Shown here: one piece after another, positions 28,946 through 38,961 of the stretch
Layout of the letters: every line of letters starts with the position of its first letter
How positions within the stretch are numbered: position 1 is the stretch's first letter
Assembly (NCBI GenBank): GCA_945860605.1
Contig: CAMAQL010000009.1
Location: 1 to 40,806 of the forward strand
DNA length: 40,806 nucleotides
Direction: 5' to 3'
From: Chitinophaga pinensis
GTDB lineage: Bacteria; Bacteroidota; Bacteroidia; Chitinophagales; Chitinophagaceae
Translations under genes and position numbers: made by a program
The notes under the pieces: generated by a model
Database searches by the model: none
The model's input: the letters and a program-made list of their open reading frames with translations, nothing else
What the model was told of the DNA's origin: nothing

Positions 28946-30764
28946 CCAATTCTAATTTTGTAATTGGGATACCCATTATTTTATTGTAGGCTTTTGCATC
29001 TACCAAGTATTGGTCTCTGATAATTTTAATCAATTGACCATTGTTAATTTCTGGAATTAAAATAGTTTCAAACCCAGCTAAAATTGTGCCTAAGTTTTTT
29101 GGGAAAGGGCGCATATACTTAATGTGGGCATGGCTTACAGCCTTGCCTTGACTTTGCAATTGCAGTACAGCACTTTTAATGGTACCATAAGTGGAGCCCC
29201 ATCCAAGTACCAACACTTTTCCTTTTTCTGCGCCACTATCAATGGTCTGCAATGGAATGAAGTCTGCTATTTTATCTACTTTAGCTTGCCTCATTTTTAC
29301 CATGAATTCATGGTTCTCTGGGTCATAGCTTACGTTACCAGTTTCATGTTGTTTTTCGATACCACCAATACGATGCTCCAATCCTGCAGTACCCGGAACA
29401 GCCCATGGTCTTGCTAATTTTTCATCTCTTTTATATGGCAAGAATTTTTCTTCTCCTTCTTCTAAGCTAGTCTTGAATTTTACTTCAATAGCAGGCAAGT
29501 CAGCAGCAGCAGGGAATTTCCAAGGCTCTGCACCATTGGCAATATACCCATCACTTAAAAGAATCACAGGTGTCATATGTTGTAAAGCAATTTTCACTGC
29601 CTCAAAAGCCATAAAGAAACAGTCGCTTGGCGTGGATGCAGCTAATACAGGAATCGGCGCTTCTCCGTTACGACCATAGTAGGCTTGCATTAAATCACTT
29701 TGCTCAGTTTTAGTAGGCAAGCCAGTCGATGGGCCACCTCTTTGGATATTGATAATCAATAAAGGTATTTCTAACATCGTTGCTAAACCAATTGCTTCGG
29801 TTTTCAAAGCCATACCTGGTCCAGAGGTGGTGGTTAAACCAATTGATCCACCATAGCTTGCGCCTATTGCTGCAGTAATCCCTGCAATTTCATCTTCTGC
29901 CTGGAAAGTTTTAATCCCAAAGTTTTTATACTTACTCAATTCGTGTAAGATATCAGAGGCAGGTGTAATTGGATACGATCCAAGGAATAATGGCAGACCA
30001 CTTTTTTGAGATGCCGCAATTAGCCCCATTGACAAAGCTTGATTGCCCATGATACTTCTGTAAGTACCTGGTTCCATCTTTGATTTCTCCACCTTATACC
30101 TAGCATTGAATAGTTCAGCAGTTTCACCATAGTAGTAACCTGCTTTCAATACGTCAATATTACTCTTTAAAATATTTTCTTTTTTACCAAATTTCTCTTC
30201 TAAAAAATCAATGGTATTGTCTAAGTTTCTATTGTACAACCAATAAATTAAACCAAGTACAAACATATTCCTTGCACGGTCACGTTCTTTAGTTCCTAAT
30301 TCTGTATTGGACTTTAGAGCTTCTCTTGTTAATTTTGTGATGTCTACTTTAGTTAATTCATAACCATCTAAACTGCCATCCTCCAAAGGATTAATTCCTT
30401 CTGGATAAGCAGCGAGCCTTAAATTTTTTGCATCAAATCCTTCTATATTCGCAATAATTTTTCCGCCTTTTTTTAAGCCTTTTAAATTCACTTTCAAGGC
30501 AGCAGCATTCATCGCCACTAATACATCACAAGTATCACCTGGCGTGTACACCGGATTAGAACTAAAATGTATTTGAAATCCACTCACACCTGGAAGGGTA
30601 CCGATAGGCGCTCTAATCTCCGCAGGAAAATCTGGAAAAGTTGCTAAATCGATTCCTAGTAAGGCGGTATTATTGGTAAATTGCTGGCCGGTTAATTGCA
30701 TTCCATCACCACTATCACCAGCAAATTTGATCACGACATCCTGTAAAACAATTTCTTCTTGCAT
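28920..30764 (-). CDS. korA: 2-oxoacid:acceptor (2-oxoglutarate:ferredoxin-type) oxidoreductase, fused gamma/alpha subunit
   Basis: VVIKFAGDSGDGMQLTGQQF gamma domain plus alpha pyrimidine-binding domain GSYPITPASDILHELS...FQAEDEIAGITAAIGASYGG; start revised to 30764 (or 30770) because upstream codons overlap a -7 box. Confidence 0.92.
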   Translation of the reverse strand: MQEEIVLQDVVIKFAGDSGDGMQLTGQQFTNNTALLGIDLATFPDFPAEIRAPIGTLPGVSGFQIHFSSNPVYTPGDTCDVLVAMNAAALKVNLKGLKKGGKIIANIEGFDAKNLRLAAYPEGINPLEDGSLDGYELTKVDITKLTREALKSNTELGTKERDRARNMFVLGLIYWLYNRNLDNTIDFLEEKFGKKENILKSNIDVLKAGYYYGETAELFNARYKVEKSKMEPGTYRSIMGNQALSMGLIAASQKSGLPLFLGSYPITPASDILHELSKYKNFGIKTFQAEDEIAGITAAIGASYGGSIGLTTTSGPGMALKTEAIGLATMLEIPLLIINIQRGGPSTGLPTKTEQSDLMQAYYGRNGEAPIPVLAASTPSDCFFMAFEAVKIALQHMTPVILLSDGYIANGAEPWKFPAAADLPAIEVKFKTSLEEGEEKFLPYKRDEKLARPWAVPGTAGLEHRIGGIEKQHETGNVSYDPENHEFMVKMRQAKVDKIADFIPLQTIDSGAEKGKVLVLGWGSTYGTIKSAVLQLQSQGKAVSHAHIKYMRPFPKNLGTILAGFETILIPEINNGQLIKIIRDQYLVDAKAYNKIMGIPITKLELVTAIESYL

Positions 30765-30781
30765 ATGCATCAATTGGACGA

Positions 30782-30789
30782 CAAAGTTA
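30782..30789 (-). promoter_or_regulatory. candidate -7 element TAACTTTG for the korA-like gene
   Basis: Exact TAnnTTTG on the minus strand inside the longest-ORF extension. Confidence 0.4.
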
Positions 30790-30872
30790 CAAAGCATCGC
30801 CTCTAAAACCGCATCTTTTATAGGATTATTCTGATTTCTTGTTTAAGTTTGAGCCTTCAATATCAATGTATT

Positions 30873-31700
30873 ATGTCTATTTGGTCCATTTTTTACCTCA
30901 TTACACATTGTTTTATGCTTTGCTGCAGCTTGAATGCGCCAAAACTGGAACAGTTGCCGGAACCTATAGAGCAAATAGTTGTGGAGGAAAAGACCATTCC
31001 ACAAACCCCATTGGATAGCACCACTCAGTACCTGTACCTAAGTTTTGATGACGGTCCCTTGCTTGGCACTTCGGCCTGTATTTCTATCTGTGAAAATGAA
31101 AATATAAAAGCAACATTTTTTCAAATTGGATTACATCAATCAAGGTCTAGTTGGGGTAAAAATTTATACAATCGAATTCTAAATCGCCCTGATTTATTTT
31201 TATTGGCTAACCATAGTTTCTCACATACTTATGGTAAATATGTGCAGTTTTATAGTCAACCAGATACAGCCTTAGCCGATTTTATACATGCTGCGGATGT
31301 CTTAGAAACAACCAATGATATTGTTCGTTTACCAGGTAACAATGGATGGAGAACAGACAGTATTCGTTTTTCTAGTAAAATGGTTCGTCCTTTATTGAAT
31401 AAGTTGGATAGTGCAGGATTCAATGTAGTAGGTTGGGACCTAGAATGGCAATTCACTAACAAGGGCCGTCCGATTCAATCCGCTGCTTTTATGGCCAAGA
31501 TGGTGGATAGTATGTTTGCGCTAAAAGCCTATAAAACAAAGAACCATCTAGTGGTTTTAATGCACGACCATATGTTTAGAACCGAGGCCGATTCTGCACA
31601 GCTTGTTCAGTTCATACAATTACTAAAATCCGGCAATCAATACCAATTTGCTAGCTTGGATCAATATCCAGGCTTGAAAAAACCAAGGATTAACAATTAA
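30873..31700 (+). CDS. polysaccharide deacetylase (NodB homology) family protein, probable exported/lipoprotein
   Basis: NodB motifs FDDGP, NHSFSH, VRLPGNNGW, LMHDH; N-terminal hydrophobic segment with LCCS lipobox-like sequence. Confidence 0.88.
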   Translation: MSIWSIFYLITHCFMLCCSLNAPKLEQLPEPIEQIVVEEKTIPQTPLDSTTQYLYLSFDDGPLLGTSACISICENENIKATFFQIGLHQSRSSWGKNLYNRILNRPDLFLLANHSFSHTYGKYVQFYSQPDTALADFIHAADVLETTNDIVRLPGNNGWRTDSIRFSSKMVRPLLNKLDSAGFNVVGWDLEWQFTNKGRPIQSAAFMAKMVDSMFALKAYKTKNHLVVLMHDHMFRTEADSAQLVQFIQLLKSGNQYQFASLDQYPGLKKPRINN

Positions 31701-31756
31701 TAAAGACGGTGTTTCGTTGCAATTTTGTATTTTTATAGTAGCTAAAATTTAAAAAT

Positions 31757-32524
31757 ATGTCAGCATTTAAAACAGGTAATCCAACCTTAACAGAAAAAAT
31801 ATTTGATAAGTCATTGCATGCTAATGCCAATACATCTGGCGTCATGAGCGTACGCGGTACCATGAATAAATTTGGTTTCTTATTGTTGATGGTAATGGCG
31901 TCGGCGATGTACGTTTGGAATGTCTATGCAGAAGGCAATACCAACACCGCAACTACTTTAATGATTGCTGGTGCAATTGGTGGATTGGTCTTGGCATTGG
32001 TGGTGATGTTTAAACCACAATGGGCTGGTTATATCACGCCAGCATATGGTATTTTAGAAGGATTGTTCATTGGTGGTATCAGTGCATTTTTCAATGCCAT
32101 GTTTGCTTCAAGTTATCCAAATATCATTTTACATGCTGTTGGTTTAACATTAGGTGTGGCTGTGGCTATGTTCTTTTTGTATAATTTCAGAATCATTACT
32201 GTAACCAATAAATTAAGGTCCATTATTATGTCTGCCACCATGGGCATTGGTTTATTTTATTTGATTGTATGGATTTCAGGTATGTTTGGTTTTGAAATGG
32301 GTTTTGCTTTTGATAGCTCTCCATTAAGCATTGGAATTAGCTTATTTATTGTGTGTATTGCTGCTTTAAATTTATTATTAGATTTTGACGCGATCGAAAA
32401 AGCGGCAGAGATGGGCGCGCCAAAGTACATGGAATGGTACGGTGCATTTGGTTTACTAGTTACCTTGGTTTGGTTATATTTAGAAATGTTGAAATTATTG
32501 AGCAAGTTGAATTCTAAAGACTAA
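31757..32524 (+). CDS. Bax inhibitor-1/YccA family membrane protein
   Basis: Multiple TM segments, GILEGLFIGGISAFFN, LNLLLDFDAIEKAAEMGAPKYMEWYGAFGLLVTLVWLYLEMLKLL. Confidence 0.93.
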   Translation: MSAFKTGNPTLTEKIFDKSLHANANTSGVMSVRGTMNKFGFLLLMVMASAMYVWNVYAEGNTNTATTLMIAGAIGGLVLALVVMFKPQWAGYITPAYGILEGLFIGGISAFFNAMFASSYPNIILHAVGLTLGVAVAMFFLYNFRIITVTNKLRSIIMSATMGIGLFYLIVWISGMFGFEMGFAFDSSPLSIGISLFIVCIAALNLLLDFDAIEKAAEMGAPKYMEWYGAFGLLVTLVWLYLEMLKLLSKLNSKD

Positions 32525-34515
32525 TGGAATATAAACGCGGTAGCCTGAGTTACGAGGAGTTGATTCATTTATACGAGTCCATTTTATGGCCAAGAATGAT
32601 TGAAGAGAAAATGTTGGTCTTACTTAGGCAAGGAAAAATTAGCAAATGGTTTAGCGGGATTGGCCAAGAGGCAATTGCAGTGGGTGCTACATTAGCGATG
32701 GATCCTACCGAATGGATTATGCCTTTACACCGAAATTTAGGTGTTTTTACTTCACGCAAGATGCCTTTGACAGATTTGTTCAAGCAATGGCAAGGCGACA
32801 GAAGTAGTTATAGCAAAGCAAGAGAAAGAAGTTTTCATTTTGGTAGTAAAGCACACCATGTATGTGGTATGATTTCTCATTTAGGTCCTCAATTAGCGAT
32901 TGCGGATGGAGTTGCATTGGCGTATCAACAAAGAGGGCAGTTAAAAGCAAGTATGGCTTTCACTGGAGATGGAGGAACAAGTGAAGGTGATTTTCACGAA
33001 GCCTTGAACGTGGCTGCTGTTTGGAATTTGCCAGTTATTTTCATCATCGAAAACAATGGCTATGGCTTAAGTACGCCCACCAACGAACAATATAAATGTG
33101 ATCATTTAGTAGATCGTGCAAAGGGCTACGGGATGGAGGGCATTCGCATTGATGGCAATAATATTTTAGAAGTATATCAAACTGTAAAAGGGGTGCGTGA
33201 TTATTGTATCAATCAACAGAAACCTTATTTAATTGAATGTGATACTTTTAGAATGCGTGGACATGAGGAAGCGAGTGGTGTAAAATATGTACCAAAGCAT
33301 TTGATGGAAATCTGGTCCTTGAAAGACCCGATCAAAAATTACGAGCAATTTTTAGTGCAAGAAAAGGTACTTACAGAAATGCAAGTGGCAGAAATTCGTA
33401 ACCGATTCAAAGATCAAATGGAAGCGGATTTAAGAAAAGCCATGGAGCCTGAAACATTTGAGCCTTCTGTAGCTGCTGAATTAGCAGACGTCTTTGCGCC
33501 GGTTCCTGTTTCTTCTATTCCGGATTATAGTTTGGTTGAGACAGCACAGAAAACAAATAAAAGATTCATCGAAGCCATTAGTGATGCATTGAGGCAGTCG
33601 ATGGAAAAATATCCAGATATGATTATCATGGGACAAGATATTGCTGAGTATGGTGGTGCATTTAAAATTACAGAAGGCTTTGTAGATCAATTTGGAAAAC
33701 AAAGAATACGCAATACGCCCATTTGTGAAAGTGCTATTATAGGTGCTGCACTAGGATTAAGCATGGAAGGCATCAAGTCGGTGGTGGAAATGCAATTTGC
33801 TGATTTTGTGACTGTGGCCTTTAATCAAATTGTCAATAATTTAGCAAAGATCCATTACCGTTGGGGACAAAACGCCGACGTGGTGGTGCGCATGCCAACA
33901 GGTGGTGGTGTGGGTGCGGGTCCATTCCATTCGCAATCCAATGAAGCTTGGTTCACACATGTACCAGGATTGAAAGTAGTGTATCCATCCAATCCAACCG
34001 ATGCGAAAGGATTATTAATTGCTGCACTGGCAGAACCCAATCCTATTTTATATTTTGAACATAAGGCTTTGTATAGAAGTATGGAGGAGGCCATTCCAGA
34101 TGCCATGTATCAAATTGAAATTGGTAAAGCAAATATTATACAAGAAGGTACAGATGCTACCATCATTACTTATGGTATGGGGGTGCTTTGGGCAAAAGCA
34201 TATCAACAAGCACATTCGGATCAATCCATTTATATATTGGATCTAAGAACCTTATCACCATTGGATTATACAGCAATTGAATTGTCAGTGAAAGCAACAG
34301 GTAAATTGATGCTCTTGCACGAAGACAATTTAACAGGTGGAATCGCTGGAGAAATTAGTGCATGGGTTGCAGAGCATTGCTTTACGCATTTAGATGCGCC
34401 AATTATGCGTTGCGCATCTTTGGATACACCTATTCCATTCAATAAAACTTTAGAAAAGCAATACATGGCCAATGATCGCTTAGAAGAGATGATGGAGAAA
34501 TTGCTTGGCTTTTAG
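32524..34515 (+). CDS. thiamine-dependent 2-oxoacid dehydrogenase E1, fused alpha-beta subunits
   Basis: E1-alpha ThDP motif FTGDGGTSEGDFHEALNVAAVWNLPVIFIIENNGYG followed by an E1-beta domain (MGQDIAEYGGAFKITEGF, GPFHSQSNEAWFTHVPGLKVVYPS). Confidence 0.95.
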   Translation: MEYKRGSLSYEELIHLYESILWPRMIEEKMLVLLRQGKISKWFSGIGQEAIAVGATLAMDPTEWIMPLHRNLGVFTSRKMPLTDLFKQWQGDRSSYSKARERSFHFGSKAHHVCGMISHLGPQLAIADGVALAYQQRGQLKASMAFTGDGGTSEGDFHEALNVAAVWNLPVIFIIENNGYGLSTPTNEQYKCDHLVDRAKGYGMEGIRIDGNNILEVYQTVKGVRDYCINQQKPYLIECDTFRMRGHEEASGVKYVPKHLMEIWSLKDPIKNYEQFLVQEKVLTEMQVAEIRNRFKDQMEADLRKAMEPETFEPSVAAELADVFAPVPVSSIPDYSLVETAQKTNKRFIEAISDALRQSMEKYPDMIIMGQDIAEYGGAFKITEGFVDQFGKQRIRNTPICESAIIGAALGLSMEGIKSVVEMQFADFVTVAFNQIVNNLAKIHYRWGQNADVVVRMPTGGGVGAGPFHSQSNEAWFTHVPGLKVVYPSNPTDAKGLLIAALAEPNPILYFEHKALYRSMEEAIPDAMYQIEIGKANIIQEGTDATIITYGMGVLWAKAYQQAHSDQSIYILDLRTLSPLDYTAIELSVKATGKLMLLHEDNLTGGIAGEISAWVAEHCFTHLDAPIMRCASLDTPIPFNKTLEKQYMANDRLEEMMEKLLGF

Positions 34516-35669
34516 TTTGGGTTATTCATTCTGTATACTCTCAAAAAGTTTCCACCTAATACTTTTTTAATATCCTTATTGGAATAACCTCTAGCAATTA
34601 ATGCTTTGGTGAAATTAGGATAGTCAAGTACCGTACTCAAACCTTGTGGGGCTGAATTTATACCATCAAAGTCCGAGCCAATCCCAACATGGTCTACGCC
34701 AATTAAATTAACGATATGGTCAAAGTGTTGCATCAATTGTTCAATGGTAGGCTTGATGGCTTCGCTTTCTGTTTTATATTTATCCGATAACATGGTGTAA
34801 GCGTATTCTCTTTGTATACCTGTAGCTAACAAAGAATCCACTTCTGCTCCATGTGCTTTTCTAAACGCCATATCTTTTTTGCTAAAATTACTATCCACAA
34901 ATCCCGAGAAAAAGTTCAAGCAAATAACACCACCATTTTTTCCGATGGCTTTAATTTGTTCGTCCTTTAAATTTCTTGTTACTGGACAAATACTATAGGC
35001 ATTGCTATGAGATGCAATCACAGGCTTTGTAGTGGTATTAATGGCATCCCAAAATGTTGTTTCCCCTATATGTGAAACATCTACGATAATACCAAGTTGA
35101 TTCATGCGCCCAATAATTGTCTTACCAAAACTAGTCAGCCCTTTTGGGCCAGTAAATGTAGGATCTTTTTCAGCGGTATGAGAACTTGCCCAAGTTGGAG
35201 AATTGTTCCAAGTCAATGTCATATAACGCACACCACGATTGTAAAATGTATCCAACCTATTAATATCATCTTCAATCATGTGTCCACCTTCTACACCATA
35301 CTGCGCTATAATTTTACCTGCTTTCAATGCAGCATTTATTGTTTTCCAATCTTTAGCAATCACCATTTTATCTGGGTTTCTTGCAGCCACCGCATCTATC
35401 GTATCCATCTCTCTCATGGCCCATGCGTAAGGATTTACTTTTTCCCCATCACACCAAATGGAAAACAATTGATAATCCAATCCACCTTCCTTGAATCTTT
35501 TTAAATCGGAATGATTGATACCAGTCAAGTCTTGGTCAAAACTTACTTTCTTTTCGATACATGCCGTAACTGCGTCATTGTGTGTATCTACTAGGATGGA
35601 TTTATAGTGAATTTTTTGGGTAAATCCTGTGATGCTGATTGCACAAAATAGGACAGTTAGGTATTTCAT
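34512..35669 (-). CDS. membrane dipeptidase (M19 family), exported
   Basis: VDTHNDAV, EGGHMIEDD, LTWNN, ASHSNAYSICPVTRNL, GIGSDFDG; signal peptide from ATG 35669 (MKYLTVLFCAISITGF), preferred over the TTG at 35693. Confidence 0.93.
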   Translation of the reverse strand: MKYLTVLFCAISITGFTQKIHYKSILVDTHNDAVTACIEKKVSFDQDLTGINHSDLKRFKEGGLDYQLFSIWCDGEKVNPYAWAMREMDTIDAVAARNPDKMVIAKDWKTINAALKAGKIIAQYGVEGGHMIEDDINRLDTFYNRGVRYMTLTWNNSPTWASSHTAEKDPTFTGPKGLTSFGKTIIGRMNQLGIIVDVSHIGETTFWDAINTTTKPVIASHSNAYSICPVTRNLKDEQIKAIGKNGGVICLNFFSGFVDSNFSKKDMAFRKAHGAEVDSLLATGIQREYAYTMLSDKYKTESEAIKPTIEQLMQHFDHIVNLIGVDHVGIGSDFDGINSAPQGLSTVLDYPNFTKALIARGYSNKDIKKVLGGNFLRVYRMNNPN

Positions 35670-35695
35670 GGGTGGGATCCTTTTAATTGACAACT

Positions 35696-35709
35696 AAAAT
35701 AGCTATTTT
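35696..35709. promoter_or_regulatory. 14-bp perfect palindrome AAAATAGCTATTTT in the divergent prfA/dipeptidase promoter region
   Basis: Contains overlapping divergent -7-like elements: TATTTTTG (+, 35704-35711) and TATTTTAG (-, 35701-35694, one mismatch). Confidence 0.45.
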
Positions 35710-35728
35710 TGCGCACAGAAAAACAGCT

Positions 35729-36793
35729 ATGTTAGATAAATTAGAAGCCATAAAAGCTAGATTTGATCAGGTGGGGGTGGCTTTGACCAATCCAGAGATC
35801 ATCAATAACCAATCTGAATTTGGCAAGTTCAGTAAGGAATACCGTTCTTTAGAAAAAATCGTCATTCCTTATGAGCGCTATGTGAAAGTGTTGGCGGAAC
35901 ATAAATTCGCAAAAGACGCTTTGAATGGAGATGATGCAGATATGCGTGAATTGGCGAAAATGGAAATGCCGGGACTAGATGAAGAGAAAGATAATCTAGA
36001 AAAAGAACTGACTAAATTATTGATTCCAAAAGATCCGCAAGATGATAAGAACGCGATTATTGAATTAAGAGCAGGCACGGGCGGTGATGAAGCAAGTTTA
36101 TTTGTGGGGGATTTATTGACCATGTACACAAGGTATTGTCAGAAAAAAGGATGGAAAGTCGCACTAGTAAGTGAGAGTGAAGGTTCAGTGGGCGGCTATA
36201 AGGAAGTGATATTAGAAGTAACAGGAGAAGATGTATATGGTACGATGAAATTTGAAAGTGGCGTACACCGTGTACAACGTGTGCCTTCTACTGAAACACA
36301 AGGAAGGGTGCATACTTCAGCAGCTACGGTGGCCGTGATGCCAGAAGCGGAAGAATTAGATTTTGTATTGAATCCTGCAGATGTAAAAATGGAAACTTCA
36401 CGAAGTGGTGGTGCGGGTGGACAGAATGTAAATAAAGTAGAGACCAAAGTGATGTTGACGCATATTCCAACGGGTACAGTCATCATTTGTCAAACAGAGC
36501 GTTCACAGTTAGGCAACCGTGAAAAAGCAATGGGCATGATGCGTACAAAATTATTTGAGGAACAAGTACGTAAGCAAGAAGATGAAATTTCAAGACACCG
36601 TAAAACATTGGTAAGCACCGGAGATAGAAGTGCAAAAATTAGAACCTATAACTGGCCACAGGGAAGGGTTACAGATCACCGCGTGAATGTCACTTCTTAT
36701 AATTTGGATGCCGTAGTCAATGGAGAAATCGAAGAATTCATTGAAGCATTACAAATGGCAGAGAACGCCGAAAAAATGTTGGTGCAAAACTAA
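35729..36793 (+). CDS. prfA: peptide chain release factor 1
   Basis: GGQ motif [43 protein letters not shown] at 35729 ([12 protein letters not shown]) preferred over the TTG at 35687. Confidence 0.98.
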   Translation: MLDKLEAIKARFDQVGVALTNPEIINNQSEFGKFSKEYRSLEKIVIPYERYVKVLAEHKFAKDALNGDDADMRELAKMEMPGLDEEKDNLEKELTKLLIPKDPQDDKNAIIELRAGTGGDEASLFVGDLLTMYTRYCQKKGWKVALVSESEGSVGGYKEVILEVTGEDVYGTMKFESGVHRVQRVPSTETQGRVHTSAATVAVMPEAEELDFVLNPADVKMETSRSGGAGGQNVNKVETKVMLTHIPTGTVIICQTERSQLGNREKAMGMMRTKLFEEQVRKQEDEISRHRKTLVSTGDRSAKIRTYNWPQGRVTDHRVNVTSYNLDAVVNGEIEEFIEALQMAENAEKMLVQN

Positions 36794-36802
36794 TTTATAT
36801 AA

Positions 36803-37819
36803 TTATTTAGCTAAACTTTTTTCCCAATCCCAAGCAGTGCGCATCATGTCATCCAAATCATATTTGCAATGCCATCCTAATTGTTTAACTGCATGATCAT
36901 TGTTGGCATAAATGGAAACAATATCACCTGCTCTGCGTGGGCCAATCTCATAATTTAATTTTACGCCACTTACTTTTTCAAATGCATGGATGGCTTCTAA
37001 TACTGTGATGCCATTGCCTGTTCCAAGATTAAAAATTTCACAACTATTTGGTTGATTATTTTTCATGGAATATTGTATGGCAAGTGTATGTGCATGTGCA
37101 ATATCACAAACATGAATATAGTCTCTAATACAGGATCCGTCACGGGTATCATAATCGTTGCCATGAACTTGCATCTTTGGCAATTTACCAACAGCAGTTT
37201 GTGTTATGGCAGGCACTAAGTTTTGTGGTCGGCCGATAGGCAATTCTCCAATAGCAGCAGAAGGATGTGCACCTACGGGATTGAAGTACCTGAGTAAGAT
37301 AGTCGATAATGGATAAGCCAATGCGGCATCCTTGACAATGGTTTCTCCCATTTGCTTGGTGGCACCATAAGGAGAAGCAGCTGTTTGCAATGGCGTGTGT
37401 TCTGTAACTGGAATCGTATCAGGGTTACCATACACCGTGCAAGAAGAGGAGAAGATAAAATGCGGTGCATTGTATTTAACAGCCATCTGTAATAAATGCA
37501 CTAGGGAGCTGATATTGTTCTCGTAATAATCTAAAGGTTTTTCAACAGATTCTCCAACTGCTTTATAAGCAGCAAAATGAATGATACCAACAATATCTGG
37601 GTTGGCAATAAAAACCGATTCTGTAGCAGCTTTGTCTGTTAAGTCAATTGTATAATTTGTAATCTTTTTACCAGTTATTTTTTCGATACCCAATAAGGAG
37701 GCATCCGATGCTCTAGATAAATTATCGATAGAGATCACATTGAATCCATTTTCAAGTAAATCCACAATCGTATGCGCGCCAATAAATCCACACCCACCGG
37801 TAACTAGAATAGTTTGCAT
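36803..37819 (-). CDS. galE: UDP-glucose 4-epimerase
   Basis: GGCGFIGAHT Rossmann motif, FSSSCTVYGNPDTIPVTE, SPYGATKQMGE, RYFNPVGAHPSAAIGE. Confidence 0.96.
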   Translation of the reverse strand: MQTILVTGGCGFIGAHTIVDLLENGFNVISIDNLSRASDASLLGIEKITGKKITNYTIDLTDKAATESVFIANPDIVGIIHFAAYKAVGESVEKPLDYYENNISSLVHLLQMAVKYNAPHFIFSSSCTVYGNPDTIPVTEHTPLQTAASPYGATKQMGETIVKDAALAYPLSTILLRYFNPVGAHPSAAIGELPIGRPQNLVPAITQTAVGKLPKMQVHGNDYDTRDGSCIRDYIHVCDIAHAHTLAIQYSMKNNQPNSCEIFNLGTGNGITVLEAIHAFEKVSGVKLNYEIGPRRAGDIVSIYANNDHAVKQLGWHCKYDLDDMMRTAWDWEKSLAK

Positions 37820-37873
37820 TAAAAATTTTTAGAATACAAAGAAACGAAATTATTAGCGAAAAAGCATCTAATA

Positions 37874-38914
37874 CTATTGAGCCAATGTAAACCCAACAGT
37901 GGTTCCTACGTTCAATTGACTTCTTACATGGACGTTTTCGCCATGGGCTTCGATAATATGTTTACAAATAGCTAAGCCCAATCCAGTGCCTCCAATTTCC
38001 CTACTTCTTGCATCGTCTGTTCTATAAAAACGCTCAAACAATCTTGGGATATGGGACTCTTCTATACCAATGCCATTGTCACTAATTTCAATCAACACTT
38101 TTTTGTCGTCTAACAGGTATACACTTGCAATAATTTCTCCATCAATCTTTCCATATTTTATTGCATTAGAAAAGATATTGACTAAGACCTGGTAAATTTT
38201 ATTTTTATCAGCAAAAACTTCAACTGGCACTTCGCTTCCTTTTTTGAATTGAAATTGAATATTTTTTTTCAGCAATTTTACGTTTAAGTTTTGATAAACT
38301 TCGGTGATTAAATCTTGTATGATAAACTGCTGCTTCAAAATTGGTTCTTTGTTAATCTCTAAGTTGGTGATGACATCTACATCATTCAAAAGACCAACTA
38401 GTCTTTGAACATTGGCCTCGGCCTGTCTAATAAATTTTTTACTCAGTGTGGAATCTTCTACTGCGCCGTCTGCTAATAGTTCTAAATAACCCTGTATTGC
38501 AAAAATGGGTGTTTTGATTTCATGAGAGAGATTTTGTAGAAATTCTTTTCTAAACTGTTCATTGGACTGCAAAGTTTGAATTTCATCTGCTTTTTGCGTG
38601 GCCCATTTTTCTACATCTACCCTTACGTCGTCAATCCCTTTATTTGGCAATATATATTTTTGGTAGGCTTCTTCTCTTTTACTGGCCTTAGTATATGAGA
38701 TTAACTTATAAATAAGTTTAATTTTTCTATAAATAAAAAGTTCGAGTATTTGGTAGACAAGTAAATAGGTGACAATAAAACAAGCAATGAAATAGGCCAA
38801 TAATAATTTCCAATTTGTAATCAATACAAAAACACTCAAAGCAATCAAGCTTGACAACAGTAAAGCAGTAAGCAATGCCAATTGCTTTGGCGAAAGGTTT
38901 TTATTTTTAAACAT
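37874..38914 (-). CDS. sensor histidine kinase, two TM, no large periplasmic sensor
   Basis: H-box NLSHEIKTPIFAIQGYLE, N-box NIFSNAIKYG, G-boxes DNGIGI and GGTGLGLAI. Confidence 0.95.
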   Translation of the reverse strand: MFKNKNLSPKQLALLTALLLSSLIALSVFVLITNWKLLLAYFIACFIVTYLLVYQILELFIYRKIKLIYKLISYTKASKREEAYQKYILPNKGIDDVRVDVEKWATQKADEIQTLQSNEQFRKEFLQNLSHEIKTPIFAIQGYLELLADGAVEDSTLSKKFIRQAEANVQRLVGLLNDVDVITNLEINKEPILKQQFIIQDLITEVYQNLNVKLLKKNIQFQFKKGSEVPVEVFADKNKIYQVLVNIFSNAIKYGKIDGEIIASVYLLDDKKVLIEISDNGIGIEESHIPRLFERFYRTDDARSREIGGTGLGLAICKHIIEAHGENVHVRSQLNVGTTVGFTLAQ

Positions 38915-38961
38915 GTTGTAATGGAGCTGTCTAGGCCTGAAACAAAGGTATTTAGTTTCGG

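Noticed and set aside
31060-31085. TTGGCAC string considered as a sigma-54 -24 element
   Set aside because: Lies inside coding sequence and lacks a correctly spaced TTGC -12 element.
35097-35504. 135-aa plus-strand ORF inside the dipeptidase gene
   Set aside because: Antisense to a well-supported M19 enzyme; His/Ile-rich shadow translation.
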